Origin: Promicromonospora sp. Populi
Lineage (GTDB): Bacteria > Actinomycetota > Actinomycetes > Actinomycetales > Cellulomonadaceae
DNA length: 64,000 nt
Direction: 5' to 3'
Assembly (NCBI RefSeq): GCF_041081105.1
Contig: NZ_CP163528.1
Location: 5,146,001 to 5,210,000, forward strand
The notes under the pieces were generated by a model that saw only the letters and a list, made by a program, of their open reading frames with translations, was not told where the DNA came from and ran no database searches. A program made the translations under genes and the position numbers. Positions 7,270-15,199 of this stretch are shown here, piece by piece; the stretch's first letter is position 1; each line of letters begins with the position of its first letter.

Positions 7270-7670
7270 CCGATCGCTCCCGGTGCGACGGCTCCCCGTG
7301 CGATTGCTCCCCGTGCTGTCGCTCCCGGACCGCAGCACAGCGGGACGGCGCAGTCCTCGTCGGTGCAGGGCGCGCCGTCGTCGACCGCGAGAACGACGTC
7401 CACGAGCGCTCCGATCGCGCGGGTCAGATGTGGATCGGCGATCTCGTAACGGGTCTGCCGGCCCTCAGGGGTGGCCACGACGATCCCGCAGCCACGGAGG
7501 CAGGCGAGATGGTTCGAGACGTTGGTCCTGGTCAGGTCCAGATCGCGGGCGAGCTGTGCCGGGTAGCCCGGTTCGTCGATCAGGCTCAGCAGGATCCGGG
7601 AGCGCGTCGGGTCGGCCATCGCCCGGCCCAGCCGGTTCATGACGTCCAGTCGCGATGCAAGAGTCAGCAT
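7266..7670 (-). CDS. cmtR: ArsR/SmtB-family metal sensor, CmtR type (Cd/Pb)
   Basis: 134-residue winged-helix repressor. The recognition helix region reads DLTRTNVSNHLACLRGCG. Cysteines fall at residues 57, 61 and 102, the positions that bind Cd(II)/Pb(II) in Mycobacterium tuberculosis CmtR as I recall it; three further Cys (107, 112, 113) lie in the tail. The C-terminus ends in a GA-repeat arm (ARGAIARGAVAPGAIG). TATGGT (7682-7677) is 6 nt before the ATG, so the mRNA is leaderless and the operator repeats overlap the -10. It is the first gene of an operon with the efflux protein. Confidence 0.9.
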   Translation of the reverse strand: MLTLASRLDVMNRLGRAMADPTRSRILLSLIDEPGYPAQLARDLDLTRTNVSNHLACLRGCGIVVATPEGRQTRYEIADPHLTRAIGALVDVVLAVDDGAPCTDEDCAVPLCCGPGATARGAIARGAVAPGAIG

Positions 7671-7671
7671 G

Positions 7672-7698
7672 CGCTGACCATACAGCGAACGCTGACCA
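7672..7698 (-). promoter_or_regulatory. Probable CmtR operator overlapping the cmtR -10
   Basis: CGCTGACCA occurs twice on the plus strand (7672-7680 and 7690-7698), 18 bp apart, and the perfect dyad CAGCGAACGCTG spans 7683-7694. The minus-strand -10 TATGGT (7682-7677) lies between them, so a bound repressor would block it. Confidence 0.6.
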
Positions 7699-7825
7699 AT
7701 CGGGGCATCGCGGCCGGTGACCGATCGCAGCGAGGTAGGGTCCTCGTTAGGGTGTGCCGGGAAGTCTGGTCGGCGTGGACCGGCCGAGGGCCGGTCCTGC
7801 TGAGTCGACCCCCGAGAGGATCTCC

Positions 7826-9118
7826 GTGCCCCGCACTACCCCTGCTGCATCCCGTCTCCAGCGTCTGCGTACCTGGGTCTCGCGTGAGGCCACGGGTGGC
7901 GCGCTGCTGATCGGGGCGGCGTTCGTCGCCCTGCTGTGGGCCAACTCGCCCTGGCGCGAGTCCTACCAGGCGCTGTCCGCGACGGTGGTGGGGCCCGCGA
8001 TGATCGGGCCGCTGCCCGTCCACCTGGACCTGTCGCTGGCGACCTGGGCCGCCGACGGGCTGCTCGCGATCTTCTTCTTCGTGGTGGGGGTCGAGCTCAA
8101 GCAGGAGTTCGTCGCCGGGTCGCTGCGCAACCCGAAGGAGGCCGGCGTACCGATGATCGCCGCCGTGGGCGGCATGGCCGTACCCGCGCTGATCTACGTC
8201 GGCGTGGTGCTCGCGCTCGACGATCCGGGGGCGCTGCACGGCTGGGCCATCCCCACCGCTACCGACATCGCGTTCGCGGTAGGTGTCCTGGCGATCTTCG
8301 GCCGCGGGCTGCCGGTCGCGATCCGCACGTTCCTGCTCACGCTCGCGGTAGTGGACGACCTGCTGGCGATCGTGGTGATCGCCATCTTCTACACCAGCGA
8401 GATCAACTGGCCGGCGCTGGCCGGCACGCTCGTCTGCATAGCGCTGTTCGGCTGGCACGTGCGCTCGCGGACACCCCGGTGGTTCGTGCTGTTGCCCCTC
8501 GCACTGGTCGCATGGGCCCTGATGCACTCCTCGGGTGTGCACGCGACCATCTCGGGTGTCCTGCTCGGCTTCACCGTCCCGGCCATCGCCCGCCACGGCG
8601 AGGCAGCGTCGCGCACAGTCCGGTACGAGTGGTTGCTCAGGCCCTTCTCGTCGGGCCTCGCGCTGCCCGTGTTCGCCTTCTTCGCGGCGGGTGTCTCCCT
8701 GGTCGACGGCGACGGGCCGGGCGCCGTGATCGGACAGCCGGTCGTCGCGGCGATCGCCGCCGGCCTCGTGCTGGGCAAGGTGGTGGGTGTGCTGGGCACC
8801 ACCGCGCTGATCACCCGGATCACGCCCCTGCGGCTGCCCGACGGCATCGGCGTGCGCGACCTGCTGCCCGTCGGGCTGCTGGCCGGCATCGGCTTCACCG
8901 TGTCGCTGCTGATCAGCGAGCTGTCCTTCGGTGCGTCCGAACACACCGACGGGGCCAAGATCGCCATCCTGGGCGCGTCCGTGCTGGCCGCGATCCTCGG
9001 CAGCGTCTCGCTGCGCTGGGACGCGCGCCGCGCCCGCTCGGCGGACATGAACCTCGACGGCGTGGACGACGACGTCAAGGACTACATCGGTGACGCCAAG
9101 GACCGCGAGACCCACTAA
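7826..9118 (+). CDS. nhaA: Na+/H+ antiporter NhaA
   Basis: 430-residue membrane antiporter exchanging Na+ for protons, for pH and salt balance. Family segments are clear: LLWANSPW near the N-terminus, ADGLLAIFFFVVGVELKQEF, IPTATDIAFAVGVLAIFG (the ATDI stretch), and VVDDLLAIVVIAIFYT, which holds the paired Asp of the ion site (VDD), then LLAGIGFTVSLLISELSF. The GTG at 7826 has GAGAGG about 7 nt upstream and is preferred to longer in-frame starts. Two CACTGACT hairpins lie behind the gene. Confidence 0.95.
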   Translation: MPRTTPAASRLQRLRTWVSREATGGALLIGAAFVALLWANSPWRESYQALSATVVGPAMIGPLPVHLDLSLATWAADGLLAIFFFVVGVELKQEFVAGSLRNPKEAGVPMIAAVGGMAVPALIYVGVVLALDDPGALHGWAIPTATDIAFAVGVLAIFGRGLPVAIRTFLLTLAVVDDLLAIVVIAIFYTSEINWPALAGTLVCIALFGWHVRSRTPRWFVLLPLALVAWALMHSSGVHATISGVLLGFTVPAIARHGEAASRTVRYEWLLRPFSSGLALPVFAFFAAGVSLVDGDGPGAVIGQPVVAAIAAGLVLGKVVGVLGTTALITRITPLRLPDGIGVRDLLPVGLLAGIGFTVSLLISELSFGASEHTDGAKIAILGASVLAAILGSVSLRWDARRARSADMNLDGVDDDVKDYIGDAKDRETH

Positions 9119-9126
9119 TGCACCAC

Positions 9127-9218
9127 CCCACTGACTCGCCGCACCGGCGGTCGCCGAGTCAGTGGGTTGGTCGGACCATTCCACTGACTCGCCGTATTGC
9201 GGACGCCTAGTCAGTGGA
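9127..9218. repeat. Twin palindromes sharing CCACTGACT arms behind nhaA
   Basis: First hairpin: CCCACTGACTCG (9127-9138) with CGAGTCAGTGGG (9155-9166). Second: TCCACTGACT (9180-9189) with AGTCAGTGGA (9209-9218). Four copies of the same arm in about 90 bp look like a duplicated REP-type palindrome that may also end nhaA transcription. Confidence 0.85.
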
Positions 9219-9274
9219 GTGGTCCCGGTAGGGTCCGGGGCGATGGGAGCCGAGCGTCGAGACGGGGTGGTTGT

Positions 9275-10132
9275 GTGAGTCTGCGCCGGGTCGAGGTGCT
9301 CGGGACGCTGCCCGCTGTCGCGTTCCGGGGGACGTTCGCGCCGTTGGCTCCGGAGCCCGCGCCCGGGACGGAGGTGCCGCCCGGCTGGGAGGGGCTGTAC
9401 TTCCCGTACGACGTGCCGCTGGCCGACCTGCGGCCCGACGGCACGCCCGTACGCGACGGCGTGCTGCCCGAGATGGCCCTGCCCCGGCGGATGTACGTCG
9501 GCGAGGACGCGGTGTTCCATCGTGCGCTGCGGTACGGCGAGACGGCCGAGCAGGTGGTCAGCGCCGGCTCCATCACCCGGAAGACCGGGCGCTCGGGCGA
9601 GCTGGTGTTCGCCGACGTCGTACGCGAGTACCTGGTCGACGGCGTGCCGGCGGTCTCCAGCACGTGGCACGACGTGTTCCTCGACGTCGCGACGGCGCCG
9701 TCGGACCGGAAGGAGACTGGCGGCGATTCCGCGCCCAGCGCGGACTGGACCGAGCCCTTGCGGCTCGACGAGCGGCAGCTCTTCCGGTTCTCCGCGCTGA
9801 CGTTCAACACGCACCGCGTGCACTACGACCTCGCCTGGGTGCGCGAGGTGGAGGGGCTCGGCGGGCTCCTCGTGCACGGTCCGCTCCTGCGCATCCTGCT
9901 GCTCGACGCCGCCGTCCGCCACGAGGTGGGCGACAACGTCCCGGGCCACAACCAGGCAGGCCCGACCGAGCCGGGCCGGGTCGCGGAGTTCTCGTTCCGG
10001 GTCCACGCGCCGCTCCTGGCCGGTGCCGACGCGGTGATCGCGGGCACGCGCCACGGGCAGGAGTCGGAGATCCGGCTGCTGGACGTCGACGGCGGCCTGC
10101 TGGCCCGCGGCGTCGTCACCTGGTCGAGCTGA
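9275..10132 (+). CDS. MaoC/FAS1-like hot-dog dehydratase (HTD2/mesaconyl-C4-CoA hydratase type)
   Basis: 285-residue protein with an N-terminal FAS1-like dehydratase half (RMYVGEDAVFHRAL, SITRKTGRSGELVF) and a C-terminal MaoC-type half in which the motif FSALTFNTHRVHYD supplies the catalytic Asn/His/Asp region. Such proteins hydrate or dehydrate enoyl- or mesaconyl-CoA type thioesters in the cytosol. No pathway partners are adjacent, so the substrate is unknown. GTG at 9275 is the start; no strong ribosome site is seen. Confidence 0.8.
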   Translation: MSLRRVEVLGTLPAVAFRGTFAPLAPEPAPGTEVPPGWEGLYFPYDVPLADLRPDGTPVRDGVLPEMALPRRMYVGEDAVFHRALRYGETAEQVVSAGSITRKTGRSGELVFADVVREYLVDGVPAVSSTWHDVFLDVATAPSDRKETGGDSAPSADWTEPLRLDERQLFRFSALTFNTHRVHYDLAWVREVEGLGGLLVHGPLLRILLLDAAVRHEVGDNVPGHNQAGPTEPGRVAEFSFRVHAPLLAGADAVIAGTRHGQESEIRLLDVDGGLLARGVVTWSS

Positions 10133-10170
10133 CCTGACCGGGGCCTGCCGCAACGCCGCGCGGGCCGCCG

Positions 10171-10231
10171 GAATGACCATGCGGTTGCTGCCAGAACGGG
10201 GGCGTGCCTGGCAGCAACCGCATGGTCATTC
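10171..10231. terminator. 24-bp perfect inverted repeat between convergent genes
   Basis: GAATGACCATGCGGTTGCTG begins the left arm (10171-10194) and its exact complement fills 10208-10231, with a 13-nt loop. It sits between the plus-strand dehydratase and the minus-strand small secreted protein and would serve as a bidirectional terminator; no T-tract. Confidence 0.75.
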
Positions 10232-10269
10232 GTCGAGCCTGCCCGGATTTGCCAGGCCGTCGGCGTTGA

Positions 10270-10755
10270 TCAGGGCAGCGGCTTGGTCTCCCCGGGCTTG
10301 TTGAGGTGCTCCTCGGTCTCGCCGGTGCGGGCCTCGTCCGAGCAGCTCGGTTCGGGAGCCGCCTCCGAGGCGCTCGCGGACGGTTCGGGTGCCGGGGTCG
10401 TGGCTGTGTCCGCGAGATCCGTCGTGGCAGCGGCGCTTGCCGCAGGCTTGGCCTCCTCCGTGGTGCGGGCGCCGTTAGACGTCCCTTCGGCCTTCTCCTC
10501 GGTGGCCGTCGCGTCGCCCGGGCCGGCCGTGCTGCCGTCCGGCGGGGCGGCGGCATCGGCCGACGCCGCGGCCGCATCGGCGTCGGTATCCGCAGCGGCG
10601 TCGTCAGCCGGGGCTGACGGCGACACCTCCGGCGAAGCGCACGCCGCGGCAGGTTCGGTAGCGGTCTCGGTGGTCGACTGCTGGCTGAGCCAGCCGCCGA
10701 GCACAACTACGCCGACCGTAGCCAGCAGGGAAATGATCAGGGTGATGCGTCGCAC
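10270..10755 (-). CDS. Small acidic Ala/Thr-rich secreted or anchored protein, unknown
   Basis: 161 residues: a single N-terminal hydrophobic helix (about residues 4-23, ISLLATVGVVVLGGWL) followed by a low-complexity Ala/Asp/Glu/Thr/Pro-rich chain with two cysteines (in AACASPE and EPSCSDEA). I do not recognise a domain. It starts 45 nt after the flavocytochrome stop, so the two form an operon. In many actinobacteria the gene behind this type of reductase encodes an FMN-binding membrane protein with a similar N-terminus; the FMN domain is missing here. ATG at 10755 has a plausible AAGGAG just upstream on the minus strand. Confidence 0.7.
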   Translation of the reverse strand: MRRITLIISLLATVGVVVLGGWLSQQSTTETATEPAAACASPEVSPSAPADDAAADTDADAAAASADAAAPPDGSTAGPGDATATEEKAEGTSNGARTTEEAKPAASAAATTDLADTATTPAPEPSASASEAAPEPSCSDEARTGETEEHLNKPGETKPLP

Positions 10756-10800
10756 GGGTGCTCCTTGAGTGGGTATGGATGGTTGGTTGTACGGGCTCGC

Positions 10801-12234
10801 CTACCAGGCGAAGTCCTCGTGGTGGACGTTCCGTTCGGGCATGCCCACGGCCTTGAGCGACCGGCGCACGGAGCGGATCCAGGGCGACGGCCCGCAGATG
10901 AACGCGTCGCGGTCGGCGATGTCGGGCACCATGCGTTCGAGCACGTAGTCGTCGGTGCCCGCGACGTCGAGGACGGTGTCGGGGAGCCAGGAGCCGTCGC
11001 CGCGGCGTCGGCCCGGCAGCAGGTACAGGTCGATCCCGCGCTGCCGGGCGAGCTCGACGAGCTCGTCGCGGAAGATGGCGTGCTCGTCGTCGGTGTACCG
11101 GTAGACGAGCGCCGCCTCGCCGGGCGCGTACTGCGAGTCCTGGAGGATGCCGCGGAACGGCGTGATGCCCACCCCGGCGGCGAACAGCACCATGCGCGGC
11201 CGGGTCCGTCGCTCGGCCGTCATGGTGCCGTACGGTCCCTCGATCAGGACGGACGTGCCGGGGCGCAGCGTGGCCGCTCGCGCGGAGCTCTCGCCCACCG
11301 CGGCGATCGTGACCTCCAGCGAGCGCGGCCGCGGTGGCGCGGAGATCGTGTAGGGCTTGCCGCGCGACCAGCCCGGGCCGTCCAGGAACCGCCACACGAA
11401 GAACTGCCCGGATCGGGTCCCCATCCGGTCCAGGTGCCGGCCCCGCATGGAAACGGTGACGACGCCGGGAACCTCCTGGTGCACCTGGGTGACACGTAGC
11501 CGGTGGTACCAGGACCGCCACAGCGGCACGCCGAGCCGGAAGACCAGCACCGCAGCGAGCGCCGACAGGTACAAACCCCAGAAGAAGATCTGCGTCCAGA
11601 GCTCGTGGAAGTGGGTGCCGTCGAACACCTGGTGCGGGAACGCGAGGCCCATGCCGAGGTAGGAGTACAGGTGCAGCAGGTGCCACGACTCGTACCGCAG
11701 CCGCTTGCGCGCCCACCGGATCGACGTCACTACGACCACGATGAGCATCAGCGTGCCGAGCGTGGCCCAGATCATCCACGGGTCGGTCACGAACAGGGCC
11801 CACAGCGCGCCGAAGACGTCGCCGCGCGGTTCCTCGGTGCGTTCGATCGCGAACAGCACGACGTGCGCGATCATCAGCCAGAACGACCAGTAGCCGACCT
11901 GGCGGTGGCGCCGGGCCAGCACGTCGTGGCCCCAGGACTGTTCCACCCAGGGGATCCGGGCCAGGAAGAAGACCTGCAGCACCATGAGGTTCGAGGAGAG
12001 CAGCCCGGTGAGCAGGGCCTGGGACCCGATCGCGTACTCGGGGTAGACGAAGGTCTGCAGGTAGCCACCGCTGCGCACCCAGATCCACGTGGTGAGCACG
12101 AGGCTGCCGAGGGCGAGGATGCCCAGCAGGTCGGCGATCAGTGCCTGGCGGGTCTTGCGGCGTGGTCGGGTGACAGGCATGGGCTGGGTGCTCTGCCAGG
12201 GGACGGCGAGCACCTGGGTCCGTGTGTCGGTCAT
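10801..12234 (-). CDS. Ferric reductase-like transmembrane flavocytochrome (FRD/ferredoxin reductase family)
   Basis: 477-residue membrane oxidoreductase. The N-terminal half has about six helices with His pairs in MIAHVVLFAI and WHLLHLYSYLGMGL suited to heme. The C-terminal half is a ferredoxin-NADP-reductase-type module: FAD site KPYTISAP, NAD(P)-binding FAAGVGITPFRG and the CGPSPWI motif near the end. It moves electrons from NAD(P)H across the membrane, to iron or another acceptor. ATG at 12234 is chosen over one 6 codons upstream. It is divergent from the OmpR-type system at 12366, the likely regulator. Confidence 0.88.
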   Translation of the reverse strand: MTDTRTQVLAVPWQSTQPMPVTRPRRKTRQALIADLLGILALGSLVLTTWIWVRSGGYLQTFVYPEYAIGSQALLTGLLSSNLMVLQVFFLARIPWVEQSWGHDVLARRHRQVGYWSFWLMIAHVVLFAIERTEEPRGDVFGALWALFVTDPWMIWATLGTLMLIVVVVTSIRWARKRLRYESWHLLHLYSYLGMGLAFPHQVFDGTHFHELWTQIFFWGLYLSALAAVLVFRLGVPLWRSWYHRLRVTQVHQEVPGVVTVSMRGRHLDRMGTRSGQFFVWRFLDGPGWSRGKPYTISAPPRPRSLEVTIAAVGESSARAATLRPGTSVLIEGPYGTMTAERRTRPRMVLFAAGVGITPFRGILQDSQYAPGEAALVYRYTDDEHAIFRDELVELARQRGIDLYLLPGRRRGDGSWLPDTVLDVAGTDDYVLERMVPDIADRDAFICGPSPWIRSVRRSLKAVGMPERNVHHEDFAW

Positions 12235-12269
12235 GCGGTCCAGCGTGGGCAACCAGATTGTGGCCCGGT

Positions 12270-12306
12270 TAAGAGATCGGAGAGAAGTAAGAGAACTCTG
12301 AGAACC
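12270..12306. promoter_or_regulatory. Direct repeats between reductase and two-component genes
   Basis: TAAGAGA occurs at 12270-12276 and 12288-12294, followed by the related CTGAGAACC at 12298-12306; an A/G-rich island in GC-rich DNA. Spaced direct repeats are typical OmpR-family binding sites, and the place between the divergent genes fits the neighbouring response regulator. Confidence 0.5.
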
Positions 12307-12365
12307 AGGCTCCCAGCGGCCCGTTGCGCAGGCCGTTCCCAGGACCGGCGCTCAGAATCGAAGCG

Positions 12366-13052
12366 ATGATCTCTCACCCCTCGGTCGACGCACTCGTGGT
12401 CGACGACGATCCCGCCGTGCGCGCCGTACTGGCCGACGGCCTGGCCCGGCACGACATGACCGTGCGCGAGGCGGCCGACGGGACCGCGGCCCTGGCGGAG
12501 TTCGCGGCTCGCCCGCCGGACATCGCGGTGGTCGACGTCGGTCTGCCGGGCATCAGCGGCGTCGAGCTTGTGCGCCGCCTGCGCACCGAGGGGCTGTCCC
12601 TGCCGCTGTGCATCCTGTCGGCCCGAGACGAGGTGGACGACCGGGTGCGCGGACTGGCCGCCGGCGCCGACGACTACGTGGTCAAGCCGTTCTCCGTGAC
12701 CGAGCTCGCGGCCCGCCTGCACGCCCTGGTCAGGTTGCACCGGGTCCGTAGCGGCGGGCCGGTCGTCGTCGGCGACCTGGTGCTTGATCCGAGCCGACGG
12801 CTCACCACCCGCGCCGGCCGCGAGCTGGGCCTGACCACCCGGGAGTTCGAGCTGCTCCAGGCGCTGGCCGGCCGCCCCGGCCAGGTGCTGTCCCGGCGGC
12901 AGCTGCTGGAGCAGGTCTGGGGGTACACCTGGGACGTCGACACCAATGTTGTGGACGTGTTCATCGGCTACCTGCGCCGCAAGACCGAAGCGACCGGCGA
13001 ACCACGGATGCTGCACACCGTCCGCGGCGTCGGCTTTGTGCTGCGGCCATGA
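12366..13052 (+). CDS. OmpR/PhoB-family response regulator
   Basis: 228 residues. Receiver domain with acidic pair VVDDDPAVR, phospho-acceptor Asp in VVDVGLPG and the Lys in YVVKPF; the C-terminal winged helix (TTREFELLQALAGRPGQVLS, then VDVFIGYLRRKTE, HTVRGVGFVLRP) is typical of OmpR/PrrA-type. ATG at 12366 is preferred to a longer in-frame start. Its stop overlaps the histidine kinase start (ATGA). Divergent from the flavocytochrome, with TAAGAGA repeats between. Confidence 0.93.
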   Translation: MISHPSVDALVVDDDPAVRAVLADGLARHDMTVREAADGTAALAEFAARPPDIAVVDVGLPGISGVELVRRLRTEGLSLPLCILSARDEVDDRVRGLAAGADDYVVKPFSVTELAARLHALVRLHRVRSGGPVVVGDLVLDPSRRLTTRAGRELGLTTREFELLQALAGRPGQVLSRRQLLEQVWGYTWDVDTNVVDVFIGYLRRKTEATGEPRMLHTVRGVGFVLRP

Positions 13053-14503
13053 TCATGACCCGGCGCTTCACGGGCCTCTCCCGGCTCGCCCCACGCAGCC
13101 TCAGCGCGCGGCTCGCGCTCGCCACCGCGCTGGTGGTGCTCGCCGTCGTCGCCCTGGCGGGCACCGTCCTGGCCCTGCGCATGGATCAGCGGGACCGGGC
13201 CGAGGTCGACGCCGTGCTCGCCGAGCGGGCCACCCGGGTCGCCGACGACGCGGGCAAGCTGCTCGGCGACACCGCCGACCTGAACGGCGCCGGGCCCGAC
13301 GACGAGTACGGCGAGCTGCTCAGCGGCAGCGACTCGCTGGTCCGCCTGCTCGACGACGACGGCGCGGTGGTCGCGCAGCGCGGCGCCACGCTCACCCCGG
13401 AACCGCCGGCGCCGGTCGCTGACGGGTACGCCGACATCGACGTCGACGGCGACCCGTGGCGCACCTACACCGTCACCACGGACGGGGTGCGGGTCCAGGT
13501 GCTGCAGACGCTGGTCCCGGTCGAGGCCCGCCTGGCGGACAACGTGCGCCTGGTCGCCCTCATCACGCTGGCCGCGGGCGCGCTCGCCGGGGCCGGGGGC
13601 TGGGCGGTCGCGCGCCTGGTGGTGCGGCCGGTCGGGCGGCTAACCGCCGGGGCGACGCGGATCGTCGCCGACCCCGACCCGGCTCACCGGATGCCGCACG
13701 TGACGGGGCCGCTGGAGGTGGCGACGCTGTCCGAGACGCTCAACGCCATGCTGGACCGGATCGCGGCGGCCACCGACTCCACGCGCCGGTTCACCGCCGA
13801 CGTCGGGCACGAGCTGCGCGGGCCGCTCACCGTCGTCGGCGCCCACCTGGAGATCCTCGGGGCCGAGGCCGGCAGCGGGAACGGAGCCGACGCCGGAGCC
13901 GGGAGCGGGTCCGGGACGGACCGCCTCGCACCGGACCAGCGGGCCGCCGTCGAGGCGATGACCGAGCAGCACGCCCGCATGACCACCCTGCTCAGCGCCC
14001 TGCAGACGCTCGCGCGCGGTGACGCGGGCGCCCTGCCCGGCGCGGAGGAGATCGACGTGACGGTGCTGGTCCGGGAGACCGTGCGGCACGCCGCGCAGCG
14101 CCACCCCCAGGTCACGTGGAAAGGCCCACCGGACGATCGGGCCGGGGTCGGGTACGACGACGTGGTGGTGACCGGCTGGCGGGACGGCCTCCAGCTCGCG
14201 CTCGGCAACCTGCTCGACAACGCGGCGCTGCACGGCCGCCCGGCGGGCCGCGTGACCGTGTCGGTGGCGCGTTCGGGCGAGACCGTGGCGATCACCGTCG
14301 CCGACGACGGGCCCGGCGTCCCCGCGGTGGAACGTCCGGTAGTGACCGGACGCTTCGTGCGCGGAGCTCAGCCGCGCGGGCCAGGGTCCGGGCTGGGGCT
14401 CGCCCTGGTGGACCAGCAGGCGCGGCTGCACAGCGGAACTTTCACCCTCGGGGACGGCCCCGACGGGGGTCTCGCGGCGACGTTGACGCTCCGTCTGACG
14501 TGA
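13049..14503 (+). CDS. Sensor histidine kinase (HisKA/HATPase)
   Basis: 484-residue membrane kinase partnering the preceding regulator. First helix about residues 20-42, an extracytoplasmic domain rich in Asp, a second helix (ALITLAAGALAGAGGWAVA), HAMP-like linker, H-box DVGHELRGPLTV (His about 252), and N/G boxes LGNLLDNAALHG, DDGPGVP and GSGLGLALV. The H-box has Gly where HELRTPL usually has Thr. A Gly/Ser/Ala-rich insert (GSGNGADAGAGSGSG) lies between the two helices of the dimerisation domain. ATG 13049 overlaps the regulator stop; ATG 13055 is also possible. Confidence 0.93.
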   Translation: MIMTRRFTGLSRLAPRSLSARLALATALVVLAVVALAGTVLALRMDQRDRAEVDAVLAERATRVADDAGKLLGDTADLNGAGPDDEYGELLSGSDSLVRLLDDDGAVVAQRGATLTPEPPAPVADGYADIDVDGDPWRTYTVTTDGVRVQVLQTLVPVEARLADNVRLVALITLAAGALAGAGGWAVARLVVRPVGRLTAGATRIVADPDPAHRMPHVTGPLEVATLSETLNAMLDRIAAATDSTRRFTADVGHELRGPLTVVGAHLEILGAEAGSGNGADAGAGSGSGTDRLAPDQRAAVEAMTEQHARMTTLLSALQTLARGDAGALPGAEEIDVTVLVRETVRHAAQRHPQVTWKGPPDDRAGVGYDDVVVTGWRDGLQLALGNLLDNAALHGRPAGRVTVSVARSGETVAITVADDGPGVPAVERPVVTGRFVRGAQPRGPGSGLGLALVDQQARLHSGTFTLGDGPDGGLAATLTLRLT

Positions 14504-14576
14504 GCCGCGCGGGCCCGCCAGGGACGGTTGAAAACTGGTGGCCCCACAGGCGGCATTCAGCAGCGATACTTAATGG

Positions 14577-15140
14577 GTGACTACGTCCAGCGAAACCCCT
14601 GCCCTTGCAGGAGCAGAGATCCCGGTAGAGCTTCTTTTCCGGGTTCCGTACGGCAAGGTTCTGCACGGCAGGGACTGTACGCACCTGTCCGCGGACCGCC
14701 TGGCCTCCCTGCAGCCCGCGACCGAGCTCGACAAGCAGAAGTTCAAGGTCTGCAAGACCTGCCTCGTGGCGCTCGCCGGTGCCGCTCCCGACGACTACGA
14801 CTCGTTCGAGGCCGCACTGGAGGCGCTGCCGATCCCGGCGGTGCACCGGTCGGTCATGCGCGAGATCGCCGAGGGCCTCGACAAGTCCCGCATCTGGATC
14901 CCGTCGTCCCGCTCGTACGTCGCGGTCTCGCCCGGTCCCGGACAGGAGGCGAGCGCCTTCTTCAACAAGGGCTTCGTCGACGTCCAGCAGGACGGCGGCG
15001 GGTACAAGCGCATCCTGATGGCTGGGTTCTCGGGAACGCAGACCAACACGTTCGCGCACGCGCCCGACGCCGCCCCGGCCAGCTGCCCGGGCTGCTACAT
15101 GCAGCTGCCCGCGACGGGTCGCTGCGACAGCTGCGACTGA
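14577..15140 (+). CDS. Cys-rich protein with C-terminal zinc ribbon, unknown function
   Basis: 187 residues, not assigned to a family. Near the N-terminus HGRDCTHL and VCKTC are separated by about 30 residues (C-x-n-CxxC), and the chain ends with CPGCYMQLPATGRCDSCD, a compact CxxC-x9-CxxC zinc ribbon. The middle (SRIWIPSSRSYVAVSPGPGQ) is likely beta-rich. No membrane segments. GTG at 14577 follows a TACTTA -10-like sequence by 5 nt, so it may be leaderless. It follows the kinase with a 73-nt gap. Confidence 0.7.
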   Translation: MTTSSETPALAGAEIPVELLFRVPYGKVLHGRDCTHLSADRLASLQPATELDKQKFKVCKTCLVALAGAAPDDYDSFEAALEALPIPAVHRSVMREIAEGLDKSRIWIPSSRSYVAVSPGPGQEASAFFNKGFVDVQQDGGGYKRILMAGFSGTQTNTFAHAPDAAPASCPGCYMQLPATGRCDSCD

Positions 15141-15199
15141 CCTGTTCCGCACGGTGTGACCGAGCCTGCCGGGCCTTCCAGGCCCGTTGGGTCCGTGGC

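Noticed and set aside
7664..10180. 838-codon open frame on the minus strand across nhaA and the dehydratase
   Set aside because: High-GC antisense shadow; composition (His, Arg, Asp, Gly) is non-protein-like and it conflicts with two clear genes.
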